Assembly: GCA_900763705.1 (NCBI GenBank)
Contig: CAAFLG010000004.1
Location: 1-33,194, forward strand
Length of the DNA: 33,194 nt
Origin: an uncultured Oscillospiraceae bacterium
GTDB taxonomy: Bacteria; Bacillota; Clostridia; Oscillospirales; Oscillospiraceae
Direction: 5' to 3'
The notes beneath the pieces are model-generated. The model saw nothing but the letters and a program-made list of their open reading frames with translations, was not told where the DNA came from and did not search any database. A program made the position numbers and the translations under genes. How positions within the stretch are numbered: the stretch's first letter is position 1; the number at the start of each line of letters is the position of its first letter. Positions 21,863 through 28,551 of the stretch are shown here, one piece after another.

Positions 21863-22062
21863 GGTTCGCGCTCCTCTCCAAGTATGTATTCAAAGGGTCT
21901 GAGCGCTTCGCGCGCAAAGGGCACGAAGCAGTCGGCGCAGGCGGTCGTCCCGCTGCGATACCACAGCCGCTCGCCGGGCAGGATCTCCTGCGCGCAGAAC
22001 GAGCAGACCGTCCGCGGCACGCATCTTTGCGCTGCTATGCGCCGCCGTCTTTTTCCGTACAC
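21859..22062 (-). CDS. Small zinc-ribbon protein, GTG start
   Basis: The protein is 67 residues. A basic N-terminus (YGKRRRR) is followed by two CxxC pairs, C20/C23 (CSFC) and C42/C45 (CADC), which form a probable zinc ribbon. No catalytic motif is visible. The GTG at 22062 is chosen because AAAGGAGGAAATTTC directly precedes it; the ATG at 22098 has no ribosome site. It is the first gene of the zinc-ribbon / helical / sigma-like operon, and it diverges from the tRNA-Thr/Tyr promoter about 30 bases away. Confidence 0.7.
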   Translation of the reverse strand: MYGKRRRRIAAQRCVPRTVCSFCAQEILPGERLWYRSGTTACADCFVPFAREALRPFEYILGEEREP

Positions 22063-22091
22063 GAAATTTCCTCCTTTTTCGAAATTTTTTC

Positions 22092-22120
22092 TTGACAAAT
22101 GTATCAGAGTCTGCTAACAT
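22092..22120 (+). promoter_or_regulatory. Promoter of the tRNA-Thr/tRNA-Tyr operon
   Basis: A perfect TTGACA (22092-22097) and TAACAT (22115-22120) are spaced 17 bp, about 22 bases before tRNA-Thr. Confidence 0.8.
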
Positions 22121-22142
22121 ACATTTTGTTCGTTGCTGAGAT

Positions 22143-22218
22143 GCTGGTATAGCTCAGCTGGTAGAGCAACTGATTTGTAATCAGTAGGTCGGGGGTTCGA
22201 ATCCGTCTACCAGCTCCA
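22143..22218 (+). tRNA. tRNA-Thr (anticodon TGT)
   Basis: GCTGGTA/TACCAGC acceptor stem with encoded CCA. Anticodon stem ACTGA/TCAGT encloses TTTGTAA, giving TGT (reads ACA). The T stem GGGGG/CCGTC has one G-G mismatch. Confidence 0.96.
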
Positions 22219-22233
22219 CGAACAAGTGAATAT

Positions 22234-22318
22234 GGGGGAATTCCCGAGTGGCCAAAGGGGGCAGACTGTAAATCTGTTGTCAGTGACTTCGGTGGTTCGA
22301 ATCCACCTTCCCCCACCA
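22234..22318 (+). tRNA. tRNA-Tyr (anticodon GTA)
   Basis: GGGGGAA/TTCCCCC acceptor stem with encoded CCA. Anticodon loop CTGTAAA gives GTA. A variable arm of the bacterial class II type is present. It lies 15 bases after tRNA-Thr and shares its promoter. Confidence 0.96.
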
Positions 22319-22320
22319 GG

Positions 22321-22354
22321 AAAACCGTTGCACCGTCAGGTGTGACGGTTTTTT
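22321..22354 (+). terminator. Terminator of the tRNA operon
   Basis: AAAACCGT...ACGGTTTT stem with two internal G-T pairs and a GTCA loop, followed by a long T-rich tail. It begins 3 bases after tRNA-Tyr. Confidence 0.85.
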
Positions 22355-22443
22355 CTTTTTGTCCGGTGGATTCGAAGGGGAGCGGGAGTGAATGACGCGC
22401 CGGCGGCGCGTCAGAGCCACGGAACGGCCCGTCCGCAGACGTG

Positions 22444-22464
22444 CGAATCCACCTTCCCCCACCA
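22444..22464 (+). repeat. Exact copy of the tRNA-Tyr 3' end
   Basis: These 21 bases are identical to 22298-22318, the T-loop to CCA end of tRNA-Tyr. The 5' part of a tRNA is absent. Between the copies is a palindrome GACGCGCC-GGC-GGCGCGTC (about 22397-22415) and an inverted partial copy of the T arm (GGTGGATTCG near 22365). It may be an old attachment-site duplication. Confidence 0.8.
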
Positions 22465-22708
22465 TTAACAATTCGATACTTGCATCTGCTCGTTCTTTTT
22501 CTTTTCTCCCGGCAAACAAAAAAATCGAGCAGGCACGCACCATGCCGACTCGATATCGTCTCTTTCTCTATTTTTTCTTTTTTTGCGCGTCCTCCCCTCG
22601 CGGGGCGGCGCGTTTTTTCTTTCCCGCCGGACGAAAAATGCACCGCTGCGGGCGATTCGATCAGCTCCGGCGAGGGTCGATCGAAATTGCAGTGCGCGCT
22701 TCAAAAAC
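22465..22708. other. Gene-free pyrimidine-rich stretch
   Basis: No coding frame with a ribosome site was found. There are T/C-rich runs, a 7-bp CTGCTCG/CGAGCAG inverted repeat around 22485-22530 and short GC palindromes. Nothing else can be named. Confidence 0.5.
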
Positions 22709-22783
22709 ACAAGGTTTCTGTAAGCAAGCTTAAAATATCACAAGATTCTTGTTGTGTCAAGAATAATTTTACAAGAATCTTGT
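22709..22783 (+). promoter_or_regulatory. Three upstream operators for the XRE repressor
   Basis: ACAAGGTTTCTGT (22709-22721), ACAAGATTCTTGT (22740-22752) and ACAAGAATCTTGT (22771-22783). The second and third are perfect 6-1-6 palindromes. Their centres are 31 bp apart each time, about three helical turns. A half site, TCAAGAAT, lies between the second and third. Confidence 0.75.
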
Positions 22784-22792
22784 TAAAATGAA

Positions 22793-22836
22793 TTGACAGA
22801 TATCCGCTTCTGCGCTAAAATATGCAAGAATCCTGT
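22793..22836 (+). promoter_or_regulatory. Promoter and proximal operator of the XRE gene
   Basis: TTGACA (22793-22798) and TAAAAT (22816-22821) are spaced 17 bp. A fourth, imperfect operator GCAAGAATCCTGT (22824-22836) covers the expected start site, which fits autorepression. Confidence 0.78.
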
Positions 22837-22865
22837 CAAATTCTGCCTGAAGGGGAGGTATTTTG

Positions 22866-23213
22866 ATGAGTTTTGGCGAACAAATGCGTCTGCGGCGCGA
22901 AGCGCTCTCGCTCTCCCGCGCGCAGCTGGCGGCAAGGCTGGGCGTTTCCCCCTCCGCGATCAGCAACTATGAAAACGGTCTCAGCTCACCCAAGGAGGAT
23001 GTCCTGCTCAGGCTGTTCGATGCGTTGGACGTGGACCCCAACTACCTGTTCCGGGGCGCCTTTCGCGCCGAGCGCAGCCCCTTCTCCCGCGAGGAGCAGG
23101 ACCTGATCGAAGCCTACCGCGCGCTCCCGCCGATCGGCCGAGAGACCGTGCGCAGCCTGATTTCCTCGCTCGGCGCGCTGTGCCGCGCGCAGGCGGAGGA
23201 AAATACCCCCTGA
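22866..23213 (+). CDS. XRE-family repressor-like regulator
   Basis: This 115-residue protein has an N-terminal helix-turn-helix (about residues 3-58: LSRAQLAARLGVSPSAISNY, then ENGLSSPKEDVLLRLFDALD) and a short C-terminal helical region, probably for dimerisation. The size and layout resemble phage and ICE repressors (SinR/Cro/CI class), but no other element genes are nearby. GGGGAGG precedes the ATG at 22866. Four palindromes upstream suggest autoregulation with cooperative binding. The following CobW promoter at 23259 has no copy of the site. Confidence 0.88.
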   Translation: MSFGEQMRLRREALSLSRAQLAARLGVSPSAISNYENGLSSPKEDVLLRLFDALDVDPNYLFRGAFRAERSPFSREEQDLIEAYRALPPIGRETVRSLISSLGALCRAQAEENTP

Positions 23214-23258
23214 GGCGGAACATTCGCGCGAAACGGATGGATTTCACGCGCAAAAGAC

Positions 23259-23287
23259 TTGAATCATTCACAATTGCGGCATATAAT
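23259..23287 (+). promoter_or_regulatory. Promoter of the CobW gene pair
   Basis: TTGAAT (23259-23264) and TATAAT (23282-23287) are spaced 17 bp. No clear Zur box was seen. AAAAAGGAAG precedes the ATG at 23326. Confidence 0.75.
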
Positions 23288-23325
23288 ATTAGTTTGATAA
23301 TTTAAGAAAAAGGAAGCGTATCGCT

Positions 23326-23499
23326 ATGACGAAAATTGATATTTTTTCCGGCTTTCTGGGCGCCGGCAAGACCACGCTCATCAAAAAGCTGATCGCCGAA
23401 GCCTACAGCGGCGAAAAGCTCGTGCTGATCGAAAACGAATTCGGTGAGATCAACATCGACGGCGGCTTTCTGAAGGAGTCCGGCATCGAGATCTCCTAG
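23326..23499 (+). pseudogene. CobW/COG0523 GTPase, N-terminal part before an amber codon
   Basis: Fifty-seven codons encode the start of a COG0523 G3E GTPase: Walker A GFLGAGKTT with K15 and the LIENEFGEINIDGGFL switch region. Codon 58 is TAG (23497-23499), where the family has Glu before the GCICC metal-binding motif. The same frame continues with normal homology after the stop, so this is the front half of one gene. The change from GAG to TAG needs a single base. Confidence 0.85.
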
Positions 23500-24492
23500 A
23501 TGTCCGCGGTCTGCATCTGCTGCTCCCTCGTCGGTGACTTCAACAAGGCGCTCAAAGAGGTCGTGGCGCAGTTCCACCCCGACCGCATCCTCATTGAGCC
23601 GAGCGGCGTCGGCAAGCTCTCTGATGTCATCGTCGCCGTCGAGCGCACCGTCGATGAGTGCCCGGATGAGCTCAAGCTCAACAGCTATGTCACCGTGGCC
23701 GACGCGAGCAAGGTCAAGGTCTATATGAAGAACTTCGGTGAGTTCTACAACAACCAGATTGAGGCCGCCGGCACGATCATTCTTTCCCGCACGCAGAAGC
23801 TCTCGCAGGAAAAGCTCGAGGCTGCCGCCGCGATGCTGCGCGAGAAGAACCCCGACGCCGCCATCCTGACGACTCCGTGGGACGAGCTGGACGGCAAGAC
23901 CATCCTCTCCGCCGTCGAGAAGGTGTCGCTGAGCGACGAGCTCCTTGAAAAGATGCGCCGCGAGCACGAGATCGAAGAGGCCGAGCACGAGCATGAGCAT
24001 CACCATCATCACGATCACGATGAACATGACGAGCACGACTATGAACACGAGCACCATCATGACCACGATGAGGATGAGCACGACCACGAACATGAACATC
24101 ATCACGACCATGACCATGATGACCACGATCACGACGAGCACGAGCATCACCACCATCACCACGACGGTGAGGAGTGCGACGATCCCGAGTGCGAGTGCCA
24201 CCATCACCATCATCACCACGCCGACGACGTTTTCGCCTCCTGGGGCAAGGAGACGCCGAAGAAGTTCACGCGCGAAGCGCTTGAAGAGATGCTCCGCAAG
24301 CTCGATAGCGGCGACTATGGCCACATCCTGCGCGCCAAGGGCATCGTGAACGGCGAGGACGGCTGGCTCGAGTTCGACTATGTGCCCGAAGAGCACGAGG
24401 TCCGCGCGGGCCATCCCGACTACACGGGCAGACTCTGCGTCATCGGCGCGGAGCTCAAAGAAGACGGCCTTGCCGAACTGTTTGGGGTGTAA
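23500..24492 (+). CDS. CobW/COG0523 GTPase, main part with His-rich metal domain
   Basis: This 330-residue frame begins with an ATG directly after the TAG. It has the metal motif CICC (codons 63-66 of the full frame, but Val instead of the usual Gly in front), the IEPSGVGK G-domain segment, and then a His/Asp/Glu-rich stretch (about codons 215-300 of the full frame) with close to 40 histidines and an ECDDPECEC cysteine cluster. A C-terminal CobW_C domain follows. Family members are metal-insertion or metal-storage GTPases, often for zinc. Without the Walker A half it cannot bind GTP normally unless the stop is read through or the halves associate. The next gene starts 4 bases later. Confidence 0.85.
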   Translation: MSAVCICCSLVGDFNKALKEVVAQFHPDRILIEPSGVGKLSDVIVAVERTVDECPDELKLNSYVTVADASKVKVYMKNFGEFYNNQIEAAGTIILSRTQKLSQEKLEAAAAMLREKNPDAAILTTPWDELDGKTILSAVEKVSLSDELLEKMRREHEIEEAEHEHEHHHHHDHDEHDEHDYEHEHHHDHDEDEHDHEHEHHHDHDHDDHDHDEHEHHHHHHDGEECDDPECECHHHHHHHADDVFASWGKETPKKFTREALEEMLRKLDSGDYGHILRAKGIVNGEDGWLEFDYVPEEHEVRAGHPDYTGRLCVIGAELKEDGLAELFGV

Positions 24493-24495
24493 CGG

Positions 24496-25425
24496 ATGGA
24501 TATTCCTGTTTATCTGGTCGCCGGTTTTCTCGATTCCGGCAAGACAAGCTTTATCAACGGCATTTTAGAGGACGGCTTCGCCCGCGAGGATAAGACCATT
24601 CTCATCTGCTGCGAAGAGGGCGACGAGGAGTACGAGAAGAAGGCGCTCGACAACGTCACCGTCGTCACGGTGGACGACGAAGAGGAGCTGACGCTTGCCT
24701 TCTGCAAGGAGCTTGAAAAGAAACACCACCCTAAGCAGGTGCTCATCGAGTACAACGGCATGTGGCAGATGGAAAAGCTCTACCGCGATGTACTGCCCGC
24801 CAACTGGGTGCTCTACCAGATCATGACCTTCGTGCACGCGCCGACCTTTGAGCTGTTCGTTAAGAACATGGGCCAGCTCATGATGGAGAAGATCACGAAC
24901 GCGGATATGATTGTCTTCAACCGCTGCGACGATGCGCTCAAGGAGAGCCTGCGCGCGCGGAATCTGCGCATGGTCAACCGCCGCGCGGACATCTACCTTG
25001 AGGACAACGACGGCAACAGCGAGGACTACCTGACCGGCGACGAGTGCCCGTTCGACATGACGCCCGAGCTCATCGACATTCCCGACGATGACTACGGCGT
25101 GTGGTATGTCGACGCGATGGACCATCCCGACCGCTGGGATGGCAAAAAGGTCCACATGAAGCTCATCATGTGCCACTCGAAGAAGTTCCCGGGCATCCAC
25201 TGCCCCGGCCGCTTCGTGATGACCTGCTGCGAAAACGACATCCAGTTCGTCGGCATCGTCGCCAAGGGCGACAGCCTGAAGGCCTACAAGAACCGCGACT
25301 GGGTGGAGGTCACCGCGACGGTCAAAAAAGAGTATCTCGACGCCTACGAGGGCGAAGGCCCCGTGCTCTACGTTGAGAAGATCACCACAACTTCGAAGCC
25401 CGAGCAGGAGGTCGTGACCTTCTGA
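24496..25425 (+). CDS. CobW-like GTPase fused to a YcgQ/DUF1980-like C-terminal domain
   Basis: This 309-residue protein has Walker A GFLDSGKTSF (K16), the ICCEEGDEEYE region and an IEYNGMWQ G-domain segment. The CxCC motif of the first gene is absent. The C-terminal third (MKLIMCHSKKFPGIHCPGRF, then MTCCENDIQFVGIVAKGDSL) resembles the soluble domain of TIGR03943/DUF1980 proteins, with Cys and His that could bind metal; that identification is moderate. The gene follows the His-rich GTPase by 3 bases and is probably translationally coupled, so the two likely act in one metal-homeostasis pathway. Confidence 0.82.
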   Translation: MDIPVYLVAGFLDSGKTSFINGILEDGFAREDKTILICCEEGDEEYEKKALDNVTVVTVDDEEELTLAFCKELEKKHHPKQVLIEYNGMWQMEKLYRDVLPANWVLYQIMTFVHAPTFELFVKNMGQLMMEKITNADMIVFNRCDDALKESLRARNLRMVNRRADIYLEDNDGNSEDYLTGDECPFDMTPELIDIPDDDYGVWYVDAMDHPDRWDGKKVHMKLIMCHSKKFPGIHCPGRFVMTCCENDIQFVGIVAKGDSLKAYKNRDWVEVTATVKKEYLDAYEGEGPVLYVEKITTTSKPEQEVVTF

Positions 25426-25470
25426 TCCCGCGCATCACCGCGGTGTTCTGCGTATATCTTCGATCCTCCG

Positions 25471-25526
25471 CATGAACGATTTTCTGCCTGACGCAGCGAA
25501 ATTGACGAGGACAGTATTCGTTCATG
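25471..25526. repeat. Inverted repeat in the gene-free gap 25426-25832
   Basis: CATGAACGA (25471-25479) and TCGTTCATG (25518-25526) form a 9-bp inverted repeat. The left arm plus the next bases (ATGAACG-TTTCTGCCT) is nearly the same as 25707-25723 in the terminator downstream. The 407-base gap holds no gene with a plausible start and ribosome site. Confidence 0.5.
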
Positions 25527-25683
25527 CCGCTCTGATATGGAGGCTTTTTTGCAGGGATGCTGCCGGAAGATGACGACTCTCAAACCCGCTCGGAGAGAAT
25601 CACAGAACCTTGCGAATATCCGGACTTGCGGGCGTGGGACAACTAAGCCGGTTGCAGCCCCTGAAACAGATATCAAAAAATAG

Positions 25684-25728
25684 AAAGAGGCAGAAACTGT
25701 TCATCAATGAACGGTTTCTGCCTCTTTT
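25684..25728. terminator. Bidirectional terminator, 21-bp stem
   Basis: Arms 25684-25704 and 25707-25727 pair over 21 positions with one G-T pair; A-run on the left and T-run on the right. It lies between the convergent CobW and folate operons. Confidence 0.85.
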
Positions 25729-25832
25729 GCAGGCGCTCGGGGGAAACTTGGTTGAGAGAAAGGCGGCTCTGCGGAGAAACGGCCGCAATAAAAAGTGAAT
25801 ACGACGCCTGATGGAATTGCTGAAAGCAGGCC

Positions 25833-26666
25833 TTACGCCTTGCACACCTCGTCTGCCAGCTGGGCGACGGTCTTGTGCAGCAGGGGATGACGCTTACTCG
25901 GGGCGATCTCCTTGAGCGGCAGCAGGACAAAGTCTCTCATGTGCATCTCAACATGCGGGATGATGAGGTCCTCGTCGTCCATCACAAGGTCATCGTACAG
26001 CAGAATATCAAGATCCAGCGTCCGCGGCCCCCAGTGGACGAGGCGCTCGCGGTGCGCCGCCTGCTCGATATCATGCAGACGATCGAGCAGCTCGTGCGGC
26101 GGCAGGAAGGTCTTGAGCTCCAAACAGGCGTTGAGAAAATCGTCCTGCTCCACCCCGCCGTAGGGCGCGGTCTTAAGATAAGAGGACACCTTCTCGACCT
26201 TGCAGCCGTGAAGCGCATCGAGCGCGCGCACCGCATCGTCGAGATACGCCTTCTTGTCCCCGAGATTGGAGCCGAGGGCGATGTAGGCGGTGTGCCAGAA
26301 GCGCGTGATCTTCACCGACACGGTCTTGACAGGAAGGCCAACCGGCGCCCACGGCTTTTTGAGTTCCAGCGTCAGCCCCTTCACGAGCGGATAGTGGAGG
26401 AGGACTTCCTCCGCCATGTGCTCCGCCGCCGTTTCGATGAGCTGGAAGGTGTGCTCGTGCATATAGTCGGTGAGAAAGGCGCTGACCTCTCCGTAGTGGA
26501 CGGACTTTTCAAGGCAGTCCGCGATTCCCGCCGGGCGGGTATCCACATAGAGGACAAGGGAGATGACAAACTTCTGCCCCAGGCGGTTTTCCTCGGGAAA
26601 CACGCCGTGGCGGGCAAAGACCTCCAGATCCTCTACATGGATCTCATCATAAGGCAGCGTCGTCAT
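25833..26666 (-). CDS. folB-folK: Bifunctional dihydroneopterin aldolase / HPPK
   Basis: The product is 277 residues. Residues about 8-118 form the FolB domain (VEDLEVFARHGVFPEE, KSVHYGEVS, TFQLIETAAEHMAEEVL, KKPWAPVGLP). Residues about 125-275 form the FolK domain (IALGSNLGDKKAYLDDAVRA, SSYLKTAPYGGVEQDDFLNA, WGPRTLDLDILLYDDL, IIPHVEMHMRDFVLLPL). It converts dihydroneopterin to 6-hydroxymethyl-dihydropterin and then pyrophosphorylates it with ATP. It is the last gene of the folate operon; the start is one base after the folP stop. FolB-FolK fusions are common in Firmicutes. Confidence 0.95.
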   Translation of the reverse strand: MTTLPYDEIHVEDLEVFARHGVFPEENRLGQKFVISLVLYVDTRPAGIADCLEKSVHYGEVSAFLTDYMHEHTFQLIETAAEHMAEEVLLHYPLVKGLTLELKKPWAPVGLPVKTVSVKITRFWHTAYIALGSNLGDKKAYLDDAVRALDALHGCKVEKVSSYLKTAPYGGVEQDDFLNACLELKTFLPPHELLDRLHDIEQAAHRERLVHWGPRTLDLDILLYDDLVMDDEDLIIPHVEMHMRDFVLLPLKEIAPSKRHPLLHKTVAQLADEVCKA

Positions 26667-26667
26667 A

Positions 26668-27489
26668 TCAGCCGTTCCTTCCGTCGCGCAGGATGGCCTG
26701 CGTCATGCGGATCGCACGCAGGTTCTCCTTCACATCATGGACGCGGACGAAGGCCGCGCCCTTGAGCACGCCCATCACGGTGGTCACCATCGTGCCCTCC
26801 ACACGCTGATCGGTGGGCAGATCCAGCGCCTGACCGATGCAGGACTTGCGGGAGGTGGCCAGCAGCACGGGATAGCCCATGTCGCACAGATGCTCCAAGT
26901 GATGGATGATGGTGAGATTGTGCTCGTAGTTCTTGCCGAAGCCCACGCCCGGGTCAAGGATGATCTGGTCGTCGGCGATGCCGGCTTCCTTGGCGATCGC
27001 AAGGCAGCCGCGCATATCCTCGCAAAATTCATCGAGGAAATTGTTGTATTCCGCCTTCTCGCGGTTGTGCATCAGGCAGCAGGGGACCTTGTACTGCGCG
27101 ATGAGGTCCGCCACCTTGCGGTCGTACTTGAGACCCCAGACGTCGTTGACGAGGTCAGCGCCCGCCTTGAGCGCCTCCGCCACCACCGGGCTTTTGTAGC
27201 TGTCGATGGAAACAGGGACGTCGAATTCCTTCTTGATCATCTCGATGACGGGAACGACGCGGTCGATCTCCTCCTGCACGCTGATCTGTACATGGCCGGG
27301 GCGGGTGGACTCGCCGCCCACGTCCACAATGGCCGCGCCCTCGGCGATCATATCGGCCGTGTGGCGGCGGGCATCGTCCAGATTGTTCCAGCGTCCGCCG
27401 TCGGAGAAGGAGTCAGGGGTCACATTCAGAATACCCATAATGGAGCAATCGTGCTCCACATCAAAAAAGCGATTGCCAATTTTCATCAT
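26668..27489 (-). CDS. folP: Dihydropteroate synthase
   Basis: This 273-residue TIM barrel has the family signatures IMGILNVTPDSFSDGGRW, ADMIAEGAAIVDVGGESTRP, SIDSYKSPVVAEAL, LVNDVWGL, DPGVGFGKNYEHN, LLATSRKSCIG and a final RVHDV. It joins 6-hydroxymethyl-dihydropterin pyrophosphate to p-aminobenzoate. AAGGAG precedes ATG-ATG at 27489. It lies between the HD gene (10-base gap) and folB-folK. Confidence 0.96.
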   Translation of the reverse strand: MMKIGNRFFDVEHDCSIMGILNVTPDSFSDGGRWNNLDDARRHTADMIAEGAAIVDVGGESTRPGHVQISVQEEIDRVVPVIEMIKKEFDVPVSIDSYKSPVVAEALKAGADLVNDVWGLKYDRKVADLIAQYKVPCCLMHNREKAEYNNFLDEFCEDMRGCLAIAKEAGIADDQIILDPGVGFGKNYEHNLTIIHHLEHLCDMGYPVLLATSRKSCIGQALDLPTDQRVEGTMVTTVMGVLKGAAFVRVHDVKENLRAIRMTQAILRDGRNG

Positions 27490-27499
27490 AAACGGCTCC

Positions 27500-27982
27500 T
27501 TAAGCTCGTATTGTCATATTTTTCTTTTCGCGGCTCCAGTTGCACTCCGGCTCTGCCGCGCAGAAAAGGCACACGCGCGAGGCCTTGTCCGCCCGATAGA
27601 GCAGCGCTGCCAACCCGTCGCGCGACCGGTCTCCATCGCCCCGGTGCTGCAAGATCGCCTGCGCGACCTCTTCGCGCTCGGCGGGCGAAAAACCGCAGTC
27701 CGCCATAATGATCTCCGCAAGCTGCGCTCCGGCCTCGTCGTGGGGGATGTTCTTCGTGTATTGCAGGTGGCGGCCAATGTCGTGCAGCAGGGCGGCCGCG
27801 TAGATGAGTTCCTTGTCTACCCCCAGCCCCCGCTCAAGGTTTTCCATGTAGGCGAGCCGCGCCACATCCAGAAAATGGGCGCAGTCGTGGCGGCAGAACA
27901 CTCTGTCGCGCTCGAGGCGGGCGATCTCATCCACGCTTTCCCGCCACAGCTTGTGGCGGCAGATGGCGTTGACGCGCTCCAT
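27500..27982 (-). CDS. HD-domain phosphohydrolase-like protein in the folate operon
   Basis: The protein is 160 residues. Metal-binding HD motifs are visible as FCRHDCAHFLDVARLA, AAALLHDIGRHLQYT and the later HDEAG and QHRGDGD. HD proteins are phosphohydrolases acting on nucleotides or related phosphates. Its fixed place between folE and folP suggests a pterin-phosphate step, for example the still variable dephosphorylation of dihydroneopterin triphosphate, but this is inference. The ATG at 27982 lies one base after the folE stop; a longer frame upstream would run inside folE. Confidence 0.85.
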   Translation of the reverse strand: MERVNAICRHKLWRESVDEIARLERDRVFCRHDCAHFLDVARLAYMENLERGLGVDKELIYAAALLHDIGRHLQYTKNIPHDEAGAQLAEIIMADCGFSPAEREEVAQAILQHRGDGDRSRDGLAALLYRADKASRVCLFCAAEPECNWSREKKNMTIRA

Positions 27983-27983
27983 C

Positions 27984-28541
27984 TCAGCAGTGCTCCAGCA
28001 TCCGGTAGAAGTCGGTGCGCAGGCGCTCGTCATCATCGAACACGCCGCGCGTCACGACCGTCACGGTCTTCGCGCCCTGCTTTTTGATGCCGCGCATGGT
28101 CATGCACATATGCTCGGCCTGCACGAGCACCATCACGCCCCTGGGCTTGAGCTCGTCCATAAAAGCGTCGGCGATCTGAGCGGTGAGACGCTCCTGCAGC
28201 TGGAAGCGCTTGGCAAACACCTCCACCGTCCGTGCCATCTTGCTCAGGCCCACCACTTCCCCGTTGGGGATGTAGGCGATGGCCGCCGTGCCATAGAAGG
28301 GCAGCATATGGTGTTCGCAGAAGGAATAGAAATGAATGTCCTTCTCCAGCACCATGTCGTTGTTGTCCACGTGGAAGCGCTTTTGCAGGTGGGTCGCCGC
28401 CGAGTCGGTATAGCCGCCGGCCAGCTCCTCATACATCCGCGCGATGCGGTCGGGGGTCTCCAGCAGACCCTCACGGCTGATATCCTCGCCGATCCCGCTG
28501 AGGATCAGGCGAACGCCTTCTTTGATCTTTTCCGAATCCAT
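27984..28541 (-). CDS. folE: GTP cyclohydrolase I
   Basis: This 185-residue enzyme carries the FolE signatures REGLLETPDRIARMYEE, FYSFCEHHMLPFYGTAAIAY (zinc Cys and His), VVGLSKMARTVE, RFQLQERLT and MRGIKK with AEHMCMTMRG. It converts GTP to 7,8-dihydroneopterin triphosphate. The ATG at 28541 starts MDSEKIKEGVR, the usual family start, with GTGAGG 8 bases upstream. An ATG at 28562 would add seven residues and overlap folC. Confidence 0.95.
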   Translation of the reverse strand: MDSEKIKEGVRLILSGIGEDISREGLLETPDRIARMYEELAGGYTDSAATHLQKRFHVDNNDMVLEKDIHFYSFCEHHMLPFYGTAAIAYIPNGEVVGLSKMARTVEVFAKRFQLQERLTAQIADAFMDELKPRGVMVLVQAEHMCMTMRGIKKQGAKTVTVVTRGVFDDDERLRTDFYRMLEHC

Positions 28542-28551
28542 GCTCTGCGCC

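Noticed and set aside
22104..22643. Long minus-strand frame across both tRNAs
   Set aside because: It is antisense to tRNA-Thr and tRNA-Tyr, has no ribosome site, and its translation is the known kind of false protein made from tRNA complements.
23960..24225. Repetitive CAC/CAT/GAC DNA as a possible CRISPR or minisatellite
   Set aside because: There are no constant repeats with spacers. It codes for a His-rich tract in frame.
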